DNA of 20,966 bases. Origin: Suilimivivens sp964402925 (GTDB lineage: Bacteria; Bacillota; Clostridia; Lachnospirales; Lachnospiraceae). The stretch is taken from NCBI GenBank assembly GCA_964402925.1, contig CAYOED010000061.1:1-20966 (forward strand), written 5' to 3'. A program made the translations under genes and the position numbers. The notes under the pieces are model-generated. The model had not been told where the DNA came from. It did not search any database and worked only from the letters and a program-made list of their open reading frames with translations. Of this stretch, positions 12,922 through 20,910 are shown piece after piece (within the stretch, counting starts at the first letter, position 1; each line of letters opens with the position of its first letter).

Positions 12922-15900
12922 ATGAAAAAAAGAATTATAGCAGGTTTAATGGGATTATGTATGATGATTCTGGCGGTATTTGCAAGTTTTATACCGGAGA
13001 CGGACATCTATGCGGCAGGCAAAACTTTGATTATTCATTACGGCGGCCGGAGTGATGGAAACTATGACGGTTGGAATCTATGGATCTGGGAAGAAGGAAA
13101 GGATGGACAGCAGGTCTCTTTTACAGGGACGGATTCTTTTGGACAGGTAGCTGTTTATCAAAGTAATGATTCACCTTCCAAAATCGGTTTTATTATCCGT
13201 CTGAACGAATGGGTGGAAAAGGATGTGGAGGATGACCGATATGTCTCGATGGATCAAGATGTGGTTGAAATCTGGGTGACGAGCGGAGAGGCAGAGTTTT
13301 TGACGCAGGCGCCGGAAGGTGCGGAAAGTTATGACTTTGCAGCGGTAGAGGAAGCCCGGACAAAGCTTTATGAGCAAGAGGAAGCAATCAAGCTTAATGT
13401 ACATTATTATAATTACGAAGAAAGCTATTCGGGTGATGCTGTTGAAGCTTTTGCATGGACAGGAGAGGAGGCGGGCGGCTCTTATCCTTATGTGGAAACA
13501 GATGATTTCGGAGCAGTCTTTCATGTGGGGCTTATGCCGGATGAAGGTGTGGATACAGCGGGACTGCGGATCATACAAAGCGGTGTGGACGATGCGGTTT
13601 CGGCAAGAATGGTGGATTTGAGTAAGGCACAGGACAATATCCTCGACGTTTATACGGTAGAAGGGAATCCCACGGTCTGGTACAGTAAGGAAGAGGTAAA
13701 TTATAATCCGGTCATTGCAGATGCTTATTTTGGAGAGACCACGAGTAAACAGATTATATTTACTCTTTCCCAGCCCATTGACACGGCAGATGAGTCGGAA
13801 GGAAGTAAGTTTACGGTAACGGATGAAAGCGGCACGAGTTATCCAATTGTAAAGGTATGGTCAGAAAATCCAAAGGTAGAAAAAACGGCATACCTGATTA
13901 TGAAAGAACCGCTTGATTTGTCAAAGAGTTATACAATTGTAAGAGAGGATTATGAAGGGTGTCAGGTATCTATGAGGAAGGTGATAGGCTCTACATATTT
14001 TGACGAAGCATTTGCTTATGAGGGAGATGATCTGGGCGCAGCATATGCGAAGGAAAGTACGAAATTCAAGGTATGGGCACCCACAGCGTCTGAAGTTTCG
14101 TTAAACCTTTATGAAGAGGGGGATGGAGATAATCTGTTGGAATCCATTCCGATGCAGGCAGGCGAAAGAGGTACATGGGTTTGTGAAAAACAAGGTGACT
14201 TAAACGGAACCTACTATACATACTCTGTGAAAATTGGAGATACAGTAAACGAAGCAGTGGATTTATATGCGAGAAGTACCGGAGTAAATGGCAACAGAGG
14301 AATGATTCTGGATCTGGATGCAACAGACCCGGAGGGATTTGAAAACGATGTGCGTCCAGAATTTGTTAATGCAACAGACGCGGTTATCTATGAACTTCAT
14401 ATCAGGGATTTATCATCCGATCCTTCTTCGGGAATTCAGAATACAGGAAAGTTTCTGGGACTTACGGAAAAAGGAACGGTTAACAGTGAAGGCTTGGCAA
14501 CGGGACTTGATCATATGAAGGATCTGGGAATCACCCATGTGCAGATTCTTCCAAGCTATGATTATGCTACAGTGGACGAGAGCAAGCTTGACCAGGCTCA
14601 GTTTAACTGGGGATATGATCCGAAGAATTATAATGTTCCGGAAGGCTCTTACAGTACGGATCCATATCATGGTGAAGTGCGGGTAAAGGAAATGAAGCAG
14701 ATGGTACAGACGCTGCATGAAAACGACATACGCGTCATCATGGATGTGGTATATAATCATACCTTTAATACCGAAGAATCATGGTTTCAGAAAACAGTTC
14801 CGGATTATTATTACCGCAAAAACGGAGATGCATATTCTAACGCGTCAGGCTGTGGAAATGAGACTGCTTCTGAGCGTGCTATGATGCGTAAATATATGAT
14901 AGATTCTGTTGTTTATTGGGCAGAAGAATACCATATTGATGGATTCCGTTTTGACCTTATGGGTGTGCATGACACGGAAACCATGATGGCAATCAGAGAG
15001 GCGCTGGATAAAGTAGACCCTTCCATTATGATGTATGGCGAAGGATGGACCAGTGGGGACGCAGCAATAGAATCATCCCTGCAGGCAACGAAAAATCATA
15101 CCTACCAGATGGACAGGGTAGGCGCTTTTAGTGATGATATCCGTGACGGAATCAGAGGTAATGTATTTGACGCTTTAGATACCGGATTTGTAAGCGGAAA
15201 AGAAGGGCTGGAGGAAAGAATCAAATTTGGCGTGGTGGGCGCTACAGAAAACGAGCAGATCAATATATTTGCAAACGAAGGCAGCTCTAATTTCTGGTCG
15301 GGCCAGCCGGGGCAGAGCATCAACTATGCATCCTGTCATGATAATCTGACGCTTTGGGATAAGCTGATGGTCGCCAACGAAGATGCAAGCGAAGAAGACC
15401 GGATTAAAATGAATAAACTATCTAGTGCGATTGTCTTTACATCACAGGGAGTTCCCTTCTTCCTGGCAGGGGAAGAAATGCTCCGCACAAAGCCTTCCCA
15501 GACCACAGAAGGAGGAGTGGATGAGAACAGCTATTGTTCGCCGGATGCTACAAACAGTTTGAAATGGGACAACAAAGGAAATGTGCTTGATGTTTATGAA
15601 TATTATAAAGGTTTGATTGCATTCCGCAAGGCACATGGAGCGCTTCGCATGACCACGGCGGAAGAGATTCAGAATAATCTTACTTTCATAGACGGGCTGG
15701 GGGCGAATGTAGTAGCGTATACCATTGAAAACAGTCCGAACCAAGAGATCGCTGAAGAAATTTTTGTAGTTTATAACGGAAATAAGGATGGAGTCACCGT
15801 TTCTCTTCCCGAAGGAGAATGGGAGATTTATATAAATGGTGAAAAAGCAGGGTGTGAGGTACTTGGCACTGTAAGCGGAACCGTAGAAGTGGAGGGAATA

Positions 15901-16083
15901 TCCGCTATGGTACTGACGAAGGGGACTTCGGGATATTCCGAAGCAGATAGTAATGCATCACAGACGGATGGAAAGGAAAGCGGAACATCAGCTTCTGCAC
16001 TGGGCAGTATTTTGCTGGGCTTAGGAGGAATCTGCATAGCGGCAGCGGGCCTGGTTTATTTCAGAAAGAAAAGAAAATCATAA
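12922..16083 (+). CDS. pulA: Secreted, membrane-anchored type I pullulanase (GH13)
   Basis: It cleaves alpha-1,6 branch points in pullulan, amylopectin and glycogen at the cell surface. It has 1053 residues from ATG 12922 (GGATGGGGA upstream). Order: signal peptide to about residue 32, two CBM41-like starch-binding domains (about 35-130 with WNLWIWEEG, and 150-245), a spacer domain, a CBM48-like domain (about 370-470, FKVWAPTASEVSLNLY), then the GH13 barrel. Visible sites: the type I signature FNWGYDP 561-567, DVVYNH 608-613, nucleophile Asp678 in GFRFDLMG, acid/base Glu707 in YGEGW, and His806-Asp807. The C-terminus has a Ser/Thr-rich linker, one membrane helix and RKKRKS, with no clear LPXTG, so anchoring is probably by the membrane helix. 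Confidence 0.96.
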   Translation: MKKRIIAGLMGLCMMILAVFASFIPETDIYAAGKTLIIHYGGRSDGNYDGWNLWIWEEGKDGQQVSFTGTDSFGQVAVYQSNDSPSKIGFIIRLNEWVEKDVEDDRYVSMDQDVVEIWVTSGEAEFLTQAPEGAESYDFAAVEEARTKLYEQEEAIKLNVHYYNYEESYSGDAVEAFAWTGEEAGGSYPYVETDDFGAVFHVGLMPDEGVDTAGLRIIQSGVDDAVSARMVDLSKAQDNILDVYTVEGNPTVWYSKEEVNYNPVIADAYFGETTSKQIIFTLSQPIDTADESEGSKFTVTDESGTSYPIVKVWSENPKVEKTAYLIMKEPLDLSKSYTIVREDYEGCQVSMRKVIGSTYFDEAFAYEGDDLGAAYAKESTKFKVWAPTASEVSLNLYEEGDGDNLLESIPMQAGERGTWVCEKQGDLNGTYYTYSVKIGDTVNEAVDLYARSTGVNGNRGMILDLDATDPEGFENDVRPEFVNATDAVIYELHIRDLSSDPSSGIQNTGKFLGLTEKGTVNSEGLATGLDHMKDLGITHVQILPSYDYATVDESKLDQAQFNWGYDPKNYNVPEGSYSTDPYHGEVRVKEMKQMVQTLHENDIRVIMDVVYNHTFNTEESWFQKTVPDYYYRKNGDAYSNASGCGNETASERAMMRKYMIDSVVYWAEEYHIDGFRFDLMGVHDTETMMAIREALDKVDPSIMMYGEGWTSGDAAIESSLQATKNHTYQMDRVGAFSDDIRDGIRGNVFDALDTGFVSGKEGLEERIKFGVVGATENEQINIFANEGSSNFWSGQPGQSINYASCHDNLTLWDKLMVANEDASEEDRIKMNKLSSAIVFTSQGVPFFLAGEEMLRTKPSQTTEGGVDENSYCSPDATNSLKWDNKGNVLDVYEYYKGLIAFRKAHGALRMTTAEEIQNNLTFIDGLGANVVAYTIENSPNQEIAEEIFVVYNGNKDGVTVSLPEGEWEIYINGEKAGCEVLGTVSGTVEVEGISAMVLTKGTSGYSEADSNASQTDGKESGTSASALGSILLGLGGICIAAAGLVYFRKKRKS

Positions 16084-16087
16084 TAAG

Positions 16088-16117
16088 TGGCGGCGGTTTT
16101 AAAACCGCCGTTATTTA
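16088..16117 (+). terminator. Terminator after the pullulanase gene
   Basis: CGGCGGTTTT 16091-16100 is followed at once by its exact reverse complement 16101-16110 and then TTATTTATT. The loop would be the central TT/AA bases. Confidence 0.75.
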
Positions 16118-16177
16118 TTATGATTGACCTTTCCGCTGCGTCAAGGTGTATGGTAAAGAAAAAGGAGGAATACGGGA

Positions 16178-17359
16178 ATGAAGTACACGGCAGGAGAATT
16201 GGCAAAAAAATGCGGCGTATCGGCAAGGACAGTACGGTTTTATGATGAAAAGGAGATTTTGATTCCAAGCGGATATTCGGAATCAGGCTATCGGCTTTAT
16301 GATGATGAAAGCGCAGAGCGCCTTCAAAAAATCGTCATGCTCAGATTCTTGGATTTTTCAATTGACCAGATAAGTGAAATGATGAAGGAAGAAAATTTCA
16401 ATGTCAGAGAATCATTGCATGAGCAGGAAAAATTGTTAATAGAGAAAAAAGAGCATATTCAGCGGATATTGGATGCGGTAAAGAGGGCGGAAGCTGCTCC
16501 CAATGACAGATTGTGGGACAATCTGCTTCGCATCATAGAGATCACGAAAGAGAGGGAGTATGTGGATACCCAATACATAAATGAAGATAATCTGAAAAAG
16601 CGAATATCCATTCATGATTACAGCACTGCCAAAATGGGATTTTATCCATGGATGTTAGAGAGACTGGAATTGTCTGATGGGATGAAAATTATGGACATTG
16701 GATGTGGAAATGCAGCTTTTTGGAAAAGTATTTCAGACCGGCTGCCGGAAAACTTGGAAATACATCTGCTTGACTATTCTGCAGGAATGCTGGAAAGCGC
16801 GGAAAGAACTGCAGAGGAAATTGTAAAAAAATATCCCCGAAAAGGACTGAAATTTATCTTTGACAAAAGGGATGCAGCAGATTTCAATTATCCCACAGAT
16901 GAATTTGACCTGATTATGGCAAACCATATGCTGTATCATGTTAATCGAGAGAGCCGTTTAAAGCTTTATGAAAAAATCAGGACTCTTTTATCAGAAAAGG
17001 GAAGATTTTCATGCACTTTGATAGGAAAAAAGCATTTCCTGGAATTGAATGATATGCTGAGAGAATATGATTCAGGGATTCATATCCCCTCCAGTTCCTT
17101 TGACATATGGATGGAAACTGCCAGGCAGGAGCTTGAGCCTTACTTTACGGTGCTGTCGGTGGAGGAACAGAAAAATGACCTGCTTGTACCGGATGAAGAA
17201 TTAATTTTGGAGTATGTATCTTCCTATTCACATGAGGTAAAGGAGAGCATCAGCAGGGACAAGGAGCTGTTTCTGAAACGGGTGCGTGGCAAAATGGATA
17301 AAGACGGATATATGTATATTCAGAAATCTACAGGGATCGTAATCTGTGAAAAAGGATGA
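16178..17359 (+). CDS. MerR-type regulator fused to a SAM methyltransferase
   Basis: Residues 1-70 are a MerR winged helix: YTAGELAKKCGVSARTVRFY, then SGYRLYDDESAERLQKIVML. A coiled-coil dimerisation helix follows at about 75-125. Where MerR proteins usually carry a ligand domain, this one has a class I methyltransferase (about 150-310): IMDIGCGNAAFW (motif I, 171-182), LLDYSAGM with acidic Asp199, and FDLIMANHMLYHV (motif IV/post). The C-terminal part to 393 is unassigned. The start is firm (AAAGGAGGAA upstream). The methyl acceptor is unknown. It might modify a drug or toxic metabolite and regulate its own gene, but the binding pocket may equally serve only as a sensor. Confidence 0.88.
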   Translation: MKYTAGELAKKCGVSARTVRFYDEKEILIPSGYSESGYRLYDDESAERLQKIVMLRFLDFSIDQISEMMKEENFNVRESLHEQEKLLIEKKEHIQRILDAVKRAEAAPNDRLWDNLLRIIEITKEREYVDTQYINEDNLKKRISIHDYSTAKMGFYPWMLERLELSDGMKIMDIGCGNAAFWKSISDRLPENLEIHLLDYSAGMLESAERTAEEIVKKYPRKGLKFIFDKRDAADFNYPTDEFDLIMANHMLYHVNRESRLKLYEKIRTLLSEKGRFSCTLIGKKHFLELNDMLREYDSGIHIPSSSFDIWMETARQELEPYFTVLSVEEQKNDLLVPDEELILEYVSSYSHEVKESISRDKELFLKRVRGKMDKDGYMYIQKSTGIVICEKG

Positions 17360-17797
17360 CTACCAAGAATAAATCTTGAAAATGTGTAAATATTAAAGAA
17401 TAAAAATATTGATTATGTGTAATTTTAGAATCTAAAAAATATTGATTACGTGTATAATGGCTCTTGAAAAAACTATACGCTCTCATCTCTGCGCAAATTT
17501 ATTGCAAAGTATGGGGAATACATGCATATACCATATGTATTGCATACAAATGATTTAAAGATGGAAGAGGGAATTGTATATCTGCTGCTTTATATGACTC
17601 CGTTCCTTTAAGTGTAAATTGAAAAGAACCGCCTGCGTCGATGCATACGGACTATATCAGCTTTTTTCAGGGCTTCAAATTTCCTCCTTTCAGGTTCTCT
17701 GTGTTCCGTAAAAGAAATGCCCCTTTTGCAATACTTTATTACATTGTATCGCAAAAGAAGGGCTTTTTCCATTACATTGTGTCTCGTATGTATGGCT
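17360..17797. other. Gene-poor gap with direct repeats and a possible 29-residue frame
   Basis: Two copies of an AATATTGATTAYGTGTA block (17402-17421 and about 17434-17454) lie 32-33 bp apart, the second ending in TATAAT. A short frame at 17522-17611 (29 residues, starting MHIPYV) follows but has only a weak GGGG before it. A terminator hairpin lies at 17720-17769. Nothing else was recognised. Confidence 0.45.
17720..17769. terminator. Hairpin terminator downstream of the small membrane protein gene
   Basis: GCCCCTTTTGCAATAC pairs imperfectly with GTATCGCAAAAGAAGGGC, leaving an 11-nt loop. TTTTT follows on the plus strand and a T-rich tract follows on the minus strand. It lies just past the minus-strand gene that ends at 17798 and may act in either direction. 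Confidence 0.6.
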
Positions 17798-18061
17798 TTA
17801 AAAGAACCTCACATAACGGTCACCAGGTCTGTATGCGCGGCTCGCATTGCCCAAACCACCAGCAACTGCGTTCATCACGCCAAATGCCACCACAACGCCA
17901 ACCGCTACTGCCACAACCGCACTAGCAACCGCTGCTACAACTGCAGCCAGCACTGCATACTTAACCAAAGTCATAACGACCTTCATGACCTTTTCACCAG
18001 AGGTTAATTTACGCCAACGAGTCATTCTTACTTTTCTCATCTTAGCAAACAGTTTCTTCAT
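17798..18061 (-). CDS. Small basic membrane protein of unknown function
   Basis: No family was recognised. The 87-residue product starts at 18061 behind AAAGGTGG. The N-terminal third is strongly basic (MKKLFAKMRKVRMTRWRKL) and amphipathic. A long Ala/Val-rich hydrophobic segment spans about 36-66 (one long or two short helices), and the C-terminus is polar and Arg/Tyr-rich (ASRAYRPGDRYVRFF). The layout could suit a membrane-active peptide, holin-like protein or small regulatory membrane protein, and I cannot choose among them. Its leader holds two perfect hairpins and a possible 10-codon frame. A longer in-frame reading to 18184 would run through those hairpins without a ribosome site. Confidence 0.65.
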   Translation of the reverse strand: MKKLFAKMRKVRMTRWRKLTSGEKVMKVVMTLVKYAVLAAVVAAVASAVVAVAVGVVVAFGVMNAVAGGLGNASRAYRPGDRYVRFF

Positions 18062-18087
18062 AGTCTTTACCACCTTTCTTTTTTTAT

Positions 18088-18120
18088 TCAAAAACAAAAT
18101 GGGTATGGGCTTTCGCCCAT
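18088..18120 (-). CDS. Possible 10-residue leader peptide
   Basis: On the minus strand, GGAGG lies 4 nt before an ATG that opens the frame MGESPYPFCF and then TGA. It ends 26 bp before the membrane protein start and is in a different frame. The first codons form the left half of a perfect 7-bp hairpin (18104-18121, GCGAAAGC tip, GNRA type). Such a leader could couple translation or attenuate the next gene. The short length leaves chance occurrence open. Confidence 0.3.
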   Translation of the reverse strand: MGESPYPFCF

Positions 18121-18130
18121 AGTTCCTCCA

Positions 18131-18152
18131 CAAACAGGTACTGTTTGTGCCA
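18131..18152 (-). promoter_or_regulatory. Perfect 9-bp hairpin in the leader
   Basis: CACAAACAG and CTGTTTGTG are exact complements around a 3-nt loop and lie just before the ribosome site of the leader peptide. No T-run follows on the minus strand, so this is not a simple terminator. It could be an operator or an mRNA structure. Confidence 0.45.
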
Positions 18153-18184
18153 ATAGATCTATGTATCTGCTTTTGACTCCTCAA

Positions 18185-18343
18185 TAAGATGATATAAGTT
18201 GAATGATTTTATTAAATTTTATTCATAAGTAATTAGGGTGTGGGGCTTGACCCCGAGTATTTCGGTCTGCGTATGTGGACCGAAAAAATAATGGTAAGGA
18301 CAAATTAATGTTCTCACTGTTCTTCTATTTATTCATTATTGAC
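18185..18343. other. Short intergenic stretch with one hairpin
   Basis: TTCGGTC and GACCGAA (near 18269-18291) form a 7-bp stem with a run of A after it on the plus strand. No proper U-tract follows on the minus strand, where the upstream gene would end, so its role is unclear. No gene was seen. Confidence 0.4.
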
Positions 18344-19141
18344 TTACTTATCAGAATATCTCGCTGGTTCGCCCTTTGCTAAATGTTCTTTCATGTGTGT
18401 CTTCCAAGCGCCATCAACACCACTATTCTCATAAATATCAAAGGAAGCACCACAAGTTGCACAATAACGATGACCAACAACGGATTCTGTTTCAGGCTCA
18501 GCAGGAACTGTTGACAGTACTACTGTACCATTAATCTTAATTCCGCTTACACCAAGTTCAGTTGACAGATAGGTTGCATCACCTTTTGTTACATTCAAAG
18601 TGAGACCTTTTACATCAACATCATCTGCAAATGTGATATTTTCATACCAAAGTTTATCTTCGCCCTGTTCCAGCTTTACGGTTTTGTATGCTACAGCATT
18701 ACCTTCAGCATCTGTTACGGTGAAAGTAACTTTGTTGTCACCACAATGATATACCTGATAAGTTGTATGGTCTGCATTCATAACATTACGGAATGTCTGA
18801 CCACCTGCTACCCTGACAATTACATCATTAGGGTTCTTTGGTGTTTCTACAGTGCTGGAACCGCTGTCTGAAGAACTGCTACTGGAACCACTGCTGGAAC
18901 TTGAAGAACCGCTGCTGGAACTCGAAGAACTGCTGGACTCACTGTTTGAAGAAGTGCTGGGTTCTGTATAAGATTCGCTGGACTCATTATCAGAAGAACT
19001 GGGTCTCTTACCACGATCTGTATCATCATGAGCATCAGCATTGAATCCTAATGCATGTGTTGTAAGGGTTGTTGCAGGTGATGCTACCATGATTGCCATT
19101 GCGAAAGTTGCTGCTAAAATTCTATAGATGTTTTTCTTCAT
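18344..19141 (-). CDS. Secreted Ser-rich protein with a C-terminal C2H2-like motif
   Basis: This 265-residue protein has a signal peptide (MKKNIYRILAATFAMAIMVA, cleavage probably after THA near 30), a Ser-dominated linker at about 47-98, a globular beta-rich domain at about 100-215 and a C-terminal segment with YCATCG and THMKEH. The two Cys (CxxC) and two His (HxxxH), about 18 residues apart, could bind zinc. The domain order resembles surface proteins whose low-complexity stalk presents a small domain, but I recognise no named family. No LPXTG or membrane anchor is visible. The start has GGAGGTATGG upstream, and a good promoter lies at 19281-19309. Confidence 0.75.
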   Translation of the reverse strand: MKKNIYRILAATFAMAIMVASPATTLTTHALGFNADAHDDTDRGKRPSSSDNESSESYTEPSTSSNSESSSSSSSSSGSSSSSSGSSSSSSDSGSSTVETPKNPNDVIVRVAGGQTFRNVMNADHTTYQVYHCGDNKVTFTVTDAEGNAVAYKTVKLEQGEDKLWYENITFADDVDVKGLTLNVTKGDATYLSTELGVSGIKINGTVVLSTVPAEPETESVVGHRYCATCGASFDIYENSGVDGAWKTHMKEHLAKGEPARYSDK

Positions 19142-19280
19142 TAATCCATACCTCCATGATATAAATTTTTGTTATTGAAATTATTTGTTATCCAAGTTTT
19201 CCCCCTTTTTTTAGCATATGACATTACTTGTATTTGTTCTTTTATAGGACACACTATCTTGCTAAATCCTACCTTATATT

Positions 19281-19309
19281 ACTATATACTACTTAAAGCG
19301 ACAAGTCAA
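19281..19309 (-). promoter_or_regulatory. Promoter for the Ser-rich secreted protein gene
   Basis: On the minus strand, TTGACT (19309-19304) and TATAGT (19286-19281) are 17 bp apart. The leader to the start at 19141 is about 130 nt. The DNA is shared with the upstream region of the divergent ribbon-helix-helix gene, which could regulate it. Confidence 0.6.
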
Positions 19310-19355
19310 TATTTAATCCTATAAGATGATATGCTTTCAATAAAAAGGAGTAACC

Positions 19356-19523
19356 ATGATGAAACCATTAAAAACGAAAGTAAGCATAACACTTGATGAT
19401 AATGTAATAAAGGAAATAAAAGATTTAGCAGAAAAAGACGACCGTTCATTTAGCCAATATATCAATAAAATTTTGAAAGACTGGCTTGTAAATAATACTC
19501 ATGCAACAAACAGTGATTTTTAA
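19356..19523 (+). CDS. Ribbon-helix-helix (Arc/CopG-like) DNA-binding protein
   Basis: A 55-residue gene. The protein begins with a short strand, KTKVSITLDD, followed by two helices (NVIKEIKDLAEKD and SFSQYINKILKDWL), the typical ribbon-helix-helix layout in which the paired strands enter the major groove. AAAAAGGAG lies 5 nt before ATG 19356 (a second ATG follows at once). Such small proteins regulate plasmid copy number, toxin genes or integrative elements. No toxin partner is adjacent on the same strand. It is divergent from the secreted-protein gene and upstream of a tyrosine recombinase, which fits a small mobile element. Confidence 0.8.
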   Translation: MMKPLKTKVSITLDDNVIKEIKDLAEKDDRSFSQYINKILKDWLVNNTHATNSDF

Positions 19524-19867
19524 TAACCGTACCAGTCAGTCAGACAAAGTTTGCAAAAACCTCACTAAGTCCTTCGTGACAGCCTAGACGCTAGGCATTT
19601 ATCAGACAAGGAAATAGGGGAGAGTGCAACTTAGACTTTTAAATAAAATATAATTTTGATGGAACAAATAGAAAGCAAGATACCTATGACGATACCTTGT
19701 TTTTATAGTATTTCTATTAGCTTATATAGCCTGTTCAAGAAATCTTCATTTGAAGACACGTTGAAGACAACGTGCATTCCTCCTTGATTTTATGGGTTTT
19801 TTTAAGCGTTTTTAGGTTCGAACCCCGTCTCACGCTCTCTTAATAGAAACAAATGCTGGGAAATGAG
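19524..19867. other. Intergenic stretch with several stem-loops and a tRNA-like T-arm sequence
   Basis: Seen here: GCCTAG-ACG-CTAGGC near 19587-19601; an imperfect stem at about 19667-19722 closed by AATAGAAA and TTTCTATT with TTGTTTTTA on its right side, which may terminate the upstream gene; TCTTC-ATTT-GAAGA and CACGTTG-AAGA-CAACGTG near 19743-19774; and GGTTCGAACCCC near 19818, which looks like a tRNA T-loop, though the matching 5' arm is missing. No gene was found. Confidence 0.45.
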
Positions 19868-20797
19868 TTATGATTCTCTGCTTACTTCCATCAGATTTCT
19901 TGGATGCTTATGGAACAGGATATCCTTTTGCTTTACGCTGGATACGTGGGTATAGATTTCTGTGGTGCTGATGGAACTATGTCCAAGCATTTTCTGGATA
20001 TACCGTATATCCACATCCTGTTCCAGAAGAAGGGTCGCGAAAGAATGCCGGAACATATGCGGAGTAATATGCTGCTCAATGCCGGCAAGCTTTGCATAGC
20101 GGTTTATCATAAAGCGGACAGATTGATCCGATAGTTTATGCCGGAGTTTATTTACAAAGAAATATCCACAACTCTCAATCTCCTCTTTAAAAGTGTTTTG
20201 ATATAAATCCAGCGCAGAAATGACATCTGGATTACCAATCTGTAAAATTCTTTCTTTTGCCCCTTTCCCATAAATTAGCACATTACTGCTCTCCAAATCG
20301 AGATCTGCCGGTTTTAAAGAGCACAGTTCAGAAATCCTCATGCCTGTGGCAAACAATAATTCAATGACGGCTATGTCCCTGATGCAGCAGTGAAGTTGAT
20401 ATTCAGTTTTTGCATACTCCTTTTGGGCATAAAGAGCAGACAGGAAGGCCTGGATAGAATGAAAGGGAATCGTCCTCGGCAGGAGCTTTGGCTCGCGGAA
20501 GCGGATATCCAGTTTGGTAAAAGGATTTTCATTTAATAATTCTCTGTATTCCATGTAATGAAAGAAAGCCTTTAGGCTTGCAATTTTGCGTTTGACGGTT
20601 TTGGGTTTATATTGCCTGTGCAGACTGGTGATAAATCGGTCTACTGTATCCTTGAAGAGATAGCTGGATGAACCGGAACAAAAGTTCCCATATTGCTTTA
20701 AATCAATTTGATAAGCTTTTAAAGTTTTGACGTCTAAACGCTTCCTAAATTTGCAAAATTCAATATACTCGCTGATGCATTCATTTAAAGTATGCAT
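19868..20797 (-). CDS. Tyrosine recombinase (XerC/XerD-like phage-type integrase)
   Basis: The enzyme cuts and rejoins DNA through a phosphotyrosine link. It has 309 residues from 20797, where GAGAGG precedes the ATG; a frame to 20857 is unsupported. The N-terminal SAM-like core-binding domain is at about 1-100 and the catalytic domain at 105-300. All active-site residues are present: Arg154 (TGMRISELCSL), Lys178 (YGKGAKER), His247 and Arg250 (HMFRHSF), His273 (LGHSS) and nucleophile Tyr282 (EIYTH). It lacks the arm-binding N-terminal domain of large phage integrases, so it is closer to Xer or small-element recombinases. It is unlikely to be the chromosomal dif recombinase given its accessory setting. 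A structured repeat begins about 110 bp beyond its start. Confidence 0.93.
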   Translation of the reverse strand: MHTLNECISEYIEFCKFRKRLDVKTLKAYQIDLKQYGNFCSGSSSYLFKDTVDRFITSLHRQYKPKTVKRKIASLKAFFHYMEYRELLNENPFTKLDIRFREPKLLPRTIPFHSIQAFLSALYAQKEYAKTEYQLHCCIRDIAVIELLFATGMRISELCSLKPADLDLESSNVLIYGKGAKERILQIGNPDVISALDLYQNTFKEEIESCGYFFVNKLRHKLSDQSVRFMINRYAKLAGIEQHITPHMFRHSFATLLLEQDVDIRYIQKMLGHSSISTTEIYTHVSSVKQKDILFHKHPRNLMEVSRES

Positions 20798-20910
20798 AAA
20801 TAATACCTCTCTTTGCCGTTTTTCATTATTATGCGTGCCTGCCAAAGAAATGTCCATGAATTATTCAAAAGGAATTACAGTTCCTGCTTGAGCGTTTTTC
20901 ACACACTGGC

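Noticed and set aside
17798..18184. Longer 128-residue version of the small membrane protein
   Set aside because: The extension has no ribosome site and crosses two perfect leader hairpins, whereas the start at 18061 has AAAGGTGG.
19587..19601. GCCTAG-ACG-CTAGGC hairpin as a further copy of the nested repeat
   Set aside because: It shares only the CCTAG element. The outer stem, the AAAAACGT helix and the 19-nt module are absent.
19805..19842. Intact tRNA gene
   Set aside because: Only a T-loop-like stretch is seen. No anticodon arm, D arm or matching acceptor stem lies on either strand.
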